From: Halomonas sp. KAO
GTDB taxonomy: Bacteria; Pseudomonadota; Gammaproteobacteria; Pseudomonadales; Halomonadaceae
DNA length: 64,000 nucleotides
Reading direction: 5' to 3'
Assembly (NCBI RefSeq): GCF_015595025.1
Contig: NZ_JADNRL010000019.1
Span: 272,225-336,224 of the forward strand
Of the stretch, positions 56,661 to 64,000 are shown in pieces; within the stretch, counting starts at the first letter, position 1; each line of letters starts with the position of its first letter. A program made the translations under genes and the position numbers. The notes under the pieces are model-generated. The model was not told the origin of the DNA and ran no database searches. It saw nothing but the letters and a program-made list of their open reading frames with translations.

Positions 56661-56924
56661 TTACTTCTGCATGGAGCGGCTGAACATGCGGTTCATCTCG
56701 TCGCGGTTCTGCTCGGACATCTGCAGAGCCGCCTGGGCGTCACGCTGGGCTTGGTTGGCAGTGTTCTGTGCCTGAACAGCGATGCTGCGAGCTTCGGCAG
56801 CGTCGGCCTGGGCAGACTCAGCGGTCATGCGAACCTCTTCCAGAGCACTGGTGGAAGCACAGCCAGCCAGGACAGCCAGAGATGCGGCAGCGGCGGTCAG
56901 CTTCAGGGTGGTCTTCAGAGTCAT
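56661..56924 (-). CDS. Lpp/OprI-like outer-membrane lipoprotein
   Basis: An 87-residue lipoprotein: lipobox LAVLAGC (lipidated Cys22), then about 60 residues of alanine-rich heptads (AESAQADAAEARSIAVQAQ) that form a trimeric coiled coil, ending SMQK. The C-terminal Lys is the residue covalently joined to peptidoglycan by L,D-transpeptidases in E. coli Lpp. It tethers the outer membrane to the wall. Flanked by two L,D-transpeptidase genes. Confidence 0.92.
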   Translation of the reverse strand: MTLKTTLKLTAAAASLAVLAGCASTSALEEVRMTAESAQADAAEARSIAVQAQNTANQAQRDAQAALQMSEQNRDEMNRMFSRSMQK

Positions 56925-57103
56925 GGTGTTCTCCTTGATCTTCCTTGGTAGTGCATTGAAAGAAACCTGAAATCAGGTGTCTTGCCTGCGACATGCAGGC
57001 GCGTCGTAAGCGACTTGTGCCAGGGGCACTGAAGTCAGCGCTGTTTTATTACACGTCACAGCGCTTGTCCATCGCTTTCAACGTCCCTTGCGCATGTACC
57101 AGC

Positions 57104-57718
57104 CTAGCGGATCACGACGCGTGTGCCAATGTCGATCAAACCAGACAGCTGCTCGATCTGGCTATCCGTCACCGCCACACACCCCTGGGTCCAGTGAAAC
57201 TGGCGGTGGATCTCGGGGTCACCCTTGCCGACACCATGCAGGCCAATGTAGCCACCCAGCGCCGTTTCCTGGGGTGGATGGCCATTGAGCCGGTAGTAAC
57301 GGAAGTAGTCGTCGTAGTCCTGCTGGGTATAGATACCTTCATCCAGCGCCACCCGGGCATGAGCCGGGGTCGGATAATCCAACCCGATAAACAGGTGCCA
57401 GTCACTCTCGTGATTGAAGCGGTTGACGCGAAACTCGCCCTTGGGAGTCGCACCACTGCCCTGCAGGCGCATCGGCCTGGCACCGCCCCGTCCCAGCGAG
57501 ATCGGCGAGAAGCGGGCCAGCTCACGATTGCCTCGGTAGACGATCAGCTTCGCTTCACGGTCATCCACCAGTACCCAGACCTCCTCGCCATGACGGGGAA
57601 GATGCGCCCGGGAGAGCTGTGTCTCGATCAGATTGGCCCGGGCCGACTCGATTCCGAGCAGCGCCAAGGGGCTTGCGAGAACGAGTCGACTGAAGCGTCG
57701 ACGTGAGAGTGAAGACAT
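57104..57718 (-). CDS. YkuD-family L,D-transpeptidase with twin-arginine signal
   Basis: A 204-residue exported protein with a Tat-like signal (SRRRFSRLVLASPLALLG) and a YkuD catalytic domain with IGLHG (H161) and HRQFHWTQGCVAVTD (Cys180), a YafK/DpaA-like arrangement. It may cross-link peptidoglycan or, like DpaA, remove Lpp from the wall; the sequence alone does not decide. Located upstream of, and on the same strand as, the Lpp-like gene. Five 15-base tandem repeats lie directly upstream of its start. Confidence 0.88.
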   Translation of the reverse strand: MSSLSRRRFSRLVLASPLALLGIESARANLIETQLSRAHLPRHGEEVWVLVDDREAKLIVYRGNRELARFSPISLGRGGARPMRLQGSGATPKGEFRVNRFNHESDWHLFIGLDYPTPAHARVALDEGIYTQQDYDDYFRYYRLNGHPPQETALGGYIGLHGVGKGDPEIHRQFHWTQGCVAVTDSQIEQLSGLIDIGTRVVIR

Positions 57719-57719
57719 C

Positions 57720-57794
57720 GTTTGGCGACTCTTGGTTTAGCAACGCGTGGGTTAACAACTCGTGGGTTAACGACTAATAGTTTGGCAACACGTG
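57720..57794. repeat. Five degenerate 15-bp tandem repeats
   Basis: Units of exactly 15 bases: GTTTGGCGACTCTTG, GTTTAGCAACGCGTG, GGTTAACAACTCGTG, GGTTAACGACTAATA and GTTTGGCAACACGTG (57720-57794). A further GTTGGCGACAGTCTGGCGACAA trace lies at 57817-57840. They sit between the transpeptidase start and the ABC-F stop, in a region with no gene. Confidence 0.8.
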
Positions 57795-58013
57795 AAACGG
57801 TTATCGAGCACCGTCGGGGGTTGGCGACAGTCTGGCGACAACGTTGCGATGGTTACGTGACAGTGCGGCTAGACCCTTTATAGCGCACCCGCAGGCGCTC
57901 TGTCAGGCGGTGCCGTCGGCTGACAACACCGATAGAGACTATTCCGGCGGCAGGTCGGCGGGATACCTCCCCTGCCCCGTAGCCAATGTGCGACAACTGT
58001 TCGGCGGCCATGC

Positions 58014-59606
<1,593 letters not shown>

Positions 59607-59726
59607 GGCAAGCGTCCGGTCGAAGCAGAGTGGGGGCGCGATTGTACCGATTATCGGCGCGTCTCACAGTGCAACGAGTGACTCGGCCTTGGCTATTGCA
59701 GATAAACTGCCGAACTCGGGGCTTAC

Positions 59727-59821
59727 CTGGTGGCAAGCCTACGTGGAGGCGCTGTGGACCCTTCCCTGGGCGCTACCGACGCCATCCCTGGCGTAGGACC
59801 TCCACTTAGGCTTACCACCAG
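59727..59821. repeat. Large imperfect palindromic intergenic element
   Basis: Arms CTGGTGGCAAGCCTACGTGG plus AGG (59727-59749) and CCTCCACTTAGGCTTACCAC plus CAG (59799-59821) pair over 23 bases with two mismatches, with a GC-rich loop of 49 bases that holds a smaller hairpin (ACGCC/GGCGT). It resembles a REP-type intergenic element. The surrounding gap 59607-59991 (385 bases) holds no supportable gene. Confidence 0.75.
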
Positions 59822-59991
59822 CGCCCCTCACGGCCGATAACTGCGCCCCCTCGACGACCCGGCGCTCAGGGGCCTGTCGCCAGACAGTCTTGAGCGATAC
59901 TGCCACCTACGCTAGCCCTTGTGACTGCCCCGGCTCGGGTCCGTGGGAGCCTGCCAACGTAAGACTCGAGCCGGGGCATGCGGGACCCCGC

Positions 59992-60423
59992 TCAGTCGAG
60001 TCGCTCGACGGTGAAGATGGCCTGCAGCTTGTCCTTCTGGCCGTAGAGGTGCACGGTGGTGCGGTCGAAGGGGAAACGCTCCAGATAGGGGCTATCGTTG
60101 TTATAACGCGGCTTGTGGGCATGGATCAGGGCCGCCATGAGGCGCTCGCGATTGGCCCTTCCACAGGGGCCGATGGAGTACCAGAGCGCCTCGCCGGGCT
60201 GCAGGTGCGCCTCCCAGCGTGGGCGAGCCTCGCCGTGCTGGATGCCATAACGCGCGCTGCCGCTTTCGCCGACATAGAGCAGCTCCTGCACTTCCATATT
60301 GCCGGTCTCCGGGTCTTCGGCTGCACGATAGATGCAGTAGATCCCCGGCTCGTCCGTGGCCTGAGCAATATCCTCATCGCTCCAGTAACCGAGCATCTTG
60401 GGCGAAAGAATCTGGTCGTTCAT
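59992..60423 (-). CDS. Small GIY-YIG domain protein
   Basis: A 143-residue stand-alone GIY-YIG domain: GIY at residues 27-29 and YVG at 50-52, with the catalytic-type Arg at 58 (ESGSARYG). GIY-YIG enzymes cut DNA in repair, restriction and homing. Most characterised members have an additional DNA-binding domain, which is missing here. The spacing between the two motifs is typical. AGGAGG precedes the ATG. The role is unknown; it is about 50 bases from the NYN gene. Confidence 0.75.
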   Translation of the reverse strand: MNDQILSPKMLGYWSDEDIAQATDEPGIYCIYRAAEDPETGNMEVQELLYVGESGSARYGIQHGEARPRWEAHLQPGEALWYSIGPCGRANRERLMAALIHAHKPRYNNDSPYLERFPFDRTTVHLYGQKDKLQAIFTVERLD

Positions 60424-60473
60424 GGCAACCTCCTCAGTGGCCTTATTGTTAGTTACAGCATATCACGAGCGAA

Positions 60474-60947
60474 CTAGAGCAGCAGGCCCCCCTCGATAGG
60501 CACGAAGTCACTGGCCGCGCGAATCAGGGAGTCGGCGCTGAGGGAGGCCACACCGACGACCGTGACCCTCACTCGGTAACGCTCACGCAGCCGGCCCACC
60601 AGCAGGTCGAAGTCGCCATCGCCGGAGACCAGCACCACATGGTCGACCAGCGGCCCCGCCTCCATGGCATCGAGGGTGATCCCGACATCCCAGTCCCCCT
60701 TGGCCGAGCCATCACGGCGCTGGATAAAGGGCTTGAGCTTCACATTGAAGCCGATGGCACGCAGGATCGCCTGGAAGCGGTGCTGACGAGGGTCGCCGCG
60801 TTCCACCGCGTAGGCGTTGGCCACCACTATCTCGTGACCGGCGGCGAAGCGGGCCCAGAAGGCGTTGTAGTCGAAATGGCGCCCGAAGGCCTGGCGGGAG
60901 GTGTAGTAGACGTTCTGGACGTCGACGAGGATGGCCAGGCGTTCCAC
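60474..60947 (-). CDS. NYN/LabA-like (PIN-fold) ribonuclease domain protein
   Basis: A 157-residue PIN-like NYN domain (DUF88/LabA). Acidic metal-binding residues are in LAILVDVQNVYY, KGDWDVGITLDAM and VVLVSGDGDFDLLV. Such proteins are expected to be metal-dependent RNases. The GTG at 60947 with GGAG 11 bases upstream fits better than the GTG at 60959, but both are in frame. Downstream of the DUF6586-like gene, with which it overlaps or abuts. Confidence 0.82.
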   Translation of the reverse strand: MERLAILVDVQNVYYTSRQAFGRHFDYNAFWARFAAGHEIVVANAYAVERGDPRQHRFQAILRAIGFNVKLKPFIQRRDGSAKGDWDVGITLDAMEAGPLVDHVVLVSGDGDFDLLVGRLRERYRVRVTVVGVASLSADSLIRAASDFVPIEGGLLL

Positions 60948-60952
60948 CCGGC

Positions 60953-61414
60953 CTACCACTCCTGGCTGGTCTGGCGCAGCGCGGCGATCTCGGCCTTGGC
61001 CTGGCGCAGGCAGTCGTCGAGCGCCTGACCCAGTTCGGCGGGGCCACCCACGGCGATCAGGCCACCGCCGCCACGGCCACGGCGGGCGACACCCTCGTCG
61101 CCATGCAACGCCACAAGCCTGGCGATCAGCCAGTGAAGCCAGCTGCCCTCCCGGGCAGCCAGCTCGCGCAGACGCTGCAGTTCGGCGATGCCGCCCCCCT
61201 CGGAGCCGAGCAGCACACGCCAGTCGTGGCTGGGGAGGCGTGCATGCTCGGTCACCTCGCGCAGCAGCGCCTGAAGCGCCAGCTCGGTGAGCGCCAGGGC
61301 GCCCTCCTCTGCCGCCATGCGGCGGGCCTCGGCGTGCTCGTCATCGCCGGCGGGAACCTGCAATAGCAGTTCGGCCTGGTAGAGCAGCTGATTGGTACGG
61401 GCGCCTGGGCTCAC
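60953..61414 (-). CDS. DUF6586-like protein
   Basis: A 153-residue protein of unknown function, mostly helical, with [18 protein letters not shown] at the N terminus and [10 protein letters not shown] in the middle. The pattern and the place next to topA recall the Pseudomonas DUF6586 family (PA3010), a recollection rather than a computed match. The GTG at 61414 overlaps the topA stop (GTGA), so it is translationally coupled to topA. Confidence 0.65.
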   Translation of the reverse strand: MSPGARTNQLLYQAELLLQVPAGDDEHAEARRMAAEEGALALTELALQALLREVTEHARLPSHDWRVLLGSEGGGIAELQRLRELAAREGSWLHWLIARLVALHGDEGVARRGRGGGGLIAVGGPAELGQALDDCLRQAKAEIAALRQTSQEW

Positions 61415-64000
61415 TTGCGCTTGTCCTCCACCTGCCACTTGCTGCCGTCATAGGTGGCCTTCCAGCCGGTGGCCTTGCCGTTTTCGTCGGTCATCACGAA
61501 CTGCTCCTTGGCCTTGCGCGAGAAGCGGATCTGGGCGGGCCGGCCGTCCGGATCCTCGCTCGGCGCATCGAGGAGATAGCGGTACTTGTCGGGCAGCTCC
61601 TCGGCATGAGCCTTGAGCTCCTTGACCAGCGGCGGGCGAGTCTCGCGATTCTTGGGGAACTTGCTGGCGGCCAGGAACAGGCCACTGGCGCCGTCACGCA
61701 GCACATAGTGGTCATCGACCTTCTGGCAGGCCAGCTCCGGCATGTCGATGGGGTCCATCTTGGGCGGTGCCACCTCGCCGCTTCGCAACAGCTTGCGGGT
61801 GTTCTTGCACTCGCTGTTGGTACAGCCAAAGTACTTGCCGAAGCGCCCGCTCTTGAGCTGCATCTCGCTGCCGCACTTGTCGCACTCGATGGTGGGACCG
61901 TCATAGCCCTTGATGCGGAACTTGCCCTGCTCGATCTCGTAGCCGTCACAATCCGGGCTGTTGCCGCAGATATGCAGCTTGCGCGTCTCGTCGATCAGGT
62001 AGCTGTCCATGGCGGTACCGCACTTCGCACAGCGATGCTTGGCACGCAGGGCATCGGTCTCGGCGGTCTCGTCGGCATCGGCGGCCACCGCCTCTTCCCC
62101 CGGCAGCAGGTCGATGGTGGTCTTGCAGCGCTCCTTGGGCGGCAGATTATAGCCGGAGCAGCCCAGGAAGACCCCGGTGGACGCCGTGCGAATCTGCATC
62201 TTGCGCCCACAGGTCGGGCAGTCGATATCGGTAGGCACCGGCTGGTTGGGGCGCATGCCCTCCTCGCTCTCCGCCACCTCGAGCTCCTTCTTGAACTCGG
62301 CATAGAAGGCATCAAGCAGCGCCTGCCAGTTGCGCTCGCCCTCGGCCACCTCGTCGAGGCCATCCTCCATGCGCGCGGTGAAGGAGTAGTCCATCAGATC
62401 GGGGAAGGACTCCTTGAGGCGCTCGGTGACGATGTCGCCCAGCTTCTCGGCATAGAAGCGACGGTTCTCCAGCTTGACGTAGCCGCGGTCCTGAATGGTG
62501 GAGATGATCGCCGCGTAGGTGGAGGGGCGACCGATGCCACGCTTCTCGAGCTCCTTGACCAGGCTCGCCTCGGTGTAGCGCGCCGGTGGCTTGGTGAAGT
62601 GCTGACGGGGATCGAGTCCCTCCAGGGTCATGGGGGTGCCCTGGGCGAGGTCTGGCAGTGACTGGTCCTCCTCCTTGCGGCCCATGGGCTTCATTACCCG
62701 GGTATAGCCGTCGAACTTCAGCACCCGGCCCTTGGCACGCAGCTCATAGCCATCGGCCTCCACGGTCAGGACGCTGGAGAGATACTCGGCCGGCGTCATC
62801 TGGCAGGCCACGAACTGGCGCCAGATCAGCTCGTAGAGACGCTCGGCATCACGCTCCATGCCGGACAGGTCGGTGGCACGCCGGCCTACCTCGGAGGGCC
62901 GGATCGCCTCGTGGGCCTCCTGGGCACCCTCCTTGCTGGAGTAGCGAAGCGGAGACTCCGGCAGGTAGCGGGAACCAAATTCGCTGCCGATAAAGTCGCG
63001 CACGCTCTCCACGGCATCCTTCGAGAGGTTGGTGGAGTCGGTACGCATATAGGTGATATAGCCCGCCTCGTAGAGGCGCTGGGCCAGGGTCATGGTCTTC
63101 TTCACCGAGAAGCCCAGGCGGCCGCTGGCGGCCTGCTGCAGGGTCGAGGTGATAAAGGGAGCGTTGGGTTTCGAGCGGGTCGGCTTGTCGTCCCGGGCGG
63201 TGATGGCAAGCGACGCCTTGCTCAGCGCCGCGATGCGCTCCAGGGTCTCGGCCTCGGAGGTGGGCCGGAAGGCCTTGCCGTTCTGGCGCACCAGCTCGAA
63301 GCGCACCGACTCGCCGCTGTCGGCCATCAGGTCGGCATGAACGTCCCAGAACTCCTCGGGCACGAAGGCGCGGATCTCGCGCTCGCGCTCGACGATCAGG
63401 CGCATGGCCACCGACTGCACGCGCCCCGCCGATAGTCCGCGTGCCACCTTGGCCCACAGCAGCGGCGAGAGCATGAAGCCTACCACCCGGTCGAGGAAGC
63501 GCCGCGCCTGCTGGGCCTCGACCCGCGGGATATTGAGGCTACCGGGATCCTCGAACGCCTCATGGATGGCATTCTTGGTGATCTCGTTGAACACCACGCG
63601 CTTGTAGCGTGCATCGTCGCCGCCGATGGTCTCGCGCAGGTGCCAGGCGATCGCCTCACCCTCACGGTCGAGGTCGGTGGCGAGATAGACGGCATCGGCC
63701 TTTTCGGCGAGCTTCTTGAGCTCGGCCACGACCTTCTCCTTGCCGGGCAGTATCTCGTAGTTGGCCTTCCAGCCATCCTCGGGATCGATCCCCATGCGGC
63801 GAATCAGCTGCGCCTGGGCCTTTCGACGCCGATGCTCTGCCTTCTCTTCCGGCGACATCTTGCGAGTGGCCGCGGCCTGACGGGCACGCTCCTTGGGATC
63901 GGAGGATGACTTGCCCGAGCCGCTGGTCGGCAGATCGCGGATATGACCCACACTCGACTTCACGATGAAGTCGCTGCCGAGATACTTGTTGATCGTCTTC
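61411..64000 (-). CDS. topA: DNA topoisomerase I (5' end outside window)
   Basis: Type IA topoisomerase that relaxes negative supercoils. The coding frame runs past base 64000, so the first few codons are missing (visible protein starts near [16 protein letters not shown]). The Toprim acidic residues lie in [18 protein letters not shown]; the catalytic Tyr is in [12 protein letters not shown]; three C-terminal zinc-ribbon repeats follow ([24 protein letters not shown]). A charged insert ([22 protein letters not shown]) interrupts the Toprim domain near its start, as in several gammaproteobacteria. The stop overlaps the DUF6586-like gene start. Confidence 0.97.
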   Translation of the reverse strand, partial: KTINKYLGSDFIVKSSVGHIRDLPTSGSGKSSSDPKERARQAAATRKMSPEEKAEHRRRKAQAQLIRRMGIDPEDGWKANYEILPGKEKVVAELKKLAEKADAVYLATDLDREGEAIAWHLRETIGGDDARYKRVVFNEITKNAIHEAFEDPGSLNIPRVEAQQARRFLDRVVGFMLSPLLWAKVARGLSAGRVQSVAMRLIVEREREIRAFVPEEFWDVHADLMADSGESVRFELVRQNGKAFRPTSEAETLERIAALSKASLAITARDDKPTRSKPNAPFITSTLQQAASGRLGFSVKKTMTLAQRLYEAGYITYMRTDSTNLSKDAVESVRDFIGSEFGSRYLPESPLRYSSKEGAQEAHEAIRPSEVGRRATDLSGMERDAERLYELIWRQFVACQMTPAEYLSSVLTVEADGYELRAKGRVLKFDGYTRVMKPMGRKEEDQSLPDLAQGTPMTLEGLDPRQHFTKPPARYTEASLVKELEKRGIGRPSTYAAIISTIQDRGYVKLENRRFYAEKLGDIVTERLKESFPDLMDYSFTARMEDGLDEVAEGERNWQALLDAFYAEFKKELEVAESEEGMRPNQPVPTDIDCPTCGRKMQIRTASTGVFLGCSGYNLPPKERCKTTIDLLPGEEAVAADADETAETDALRAKHRCAKCGTAMDSYLIDETRKLHICGNSPDCDGYEIEQGKFRIKGYDGPTIECDKCGSEMQLKSGRFGKYFGCTNSECKNTRKLLRSGEVAPPKMDPIDMPELACQKVDDHYVLRDGASGLFLAASKFPKNRETRPPLVKELKAHAEELPDKYRYLLDAPSEDPDGRPAQIRFSRKAKEQFVMTDENGKATGWKATYDGSKWQVEDKRK

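Overview
The window is GC-rich chromosomal DNA with ATG/GTG starts and tightly packed, often ATGA-overlapping genes. It carries genes typical of a marine or halophilic gammaproteobacterium: a complete Na+-NQR operon, lptE, an Lpp-type lipoprotein, the paired PA2778/PA2779-like genes, and a long-form GAPDH divergent from mfd. A Halomonas-like organism (Halomonadaceae) is the best inference; no rRNA or tRNA gene is visible to confirm it.

Layout. 1-4797: housekeeping (3' end of leuS, lptE, holA), then an exported protein, a C39-like peptidase with TPRs, and a DUF488 protein. 4830-43000: about 38 kb devoted almost entirely to extracellular matrix. It has four blocks. (a) 4830-13250 is a sugar-modification module: initiating sugar transferase, formyltransferase, PhyH dioxygenase, O-antigen-ligase-like protein, ATP-grasp enzyme, PLP decarboxylase, GNAT and a DegT aminotransferase. 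(b) 13320-18514 is a collinear curli locus, csgDEFG then csgBA, whose main curlin has 31 short repeats. (c) 18948-34062 is a group-4-capsule-like export block: UDP-GlcA epimerase, unknown P-loop protein, PglK-like ABC flippase, Wzc, Wzb and Wza on the minus strand, divergent from gfcABCD-like genes and a CapD/WbpM-type dehydratase on the plus strand. (d) 34331-42963 is a glycosyltransferase operon headed by a second Wzc and ending in a decayed sugar transferase.

43481-49905 holds nqrABCDEF and, behind a terminator, nqrM. 50175-64000 is mostly housekeeping: gap (long form) divergent from mfd, two L,D-transpeptidases flanking an Lpp-like lipoprotein, a YbiT-like ABC-F protein, a small GIY-YIG protein, a NYN protein, a DUF6586-like protein and topA (running off the end).

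Together the central region looks like one biofilm-matrix island in which amyloid (curli) and exopolysaccharide genes are interleaved. The polysaccharide functions are spread over separated modules: one intact initiator, one ABC flippase, two polymerase/ligase-like proteins, two Wzc kinases, one Wza and one Wzb. Two gene remnants, a PhyH paralogue and a sugar transferase, show that the island has been rearranged. The strongest hunting leads are the curli/capsule interleaving, the long-repeat curlin, the decarboxylase-ATP-grasp-PhyH-formyltransferase tailoring cassette, the unassigned P-loop protein beside the flippase, and the two remnants.
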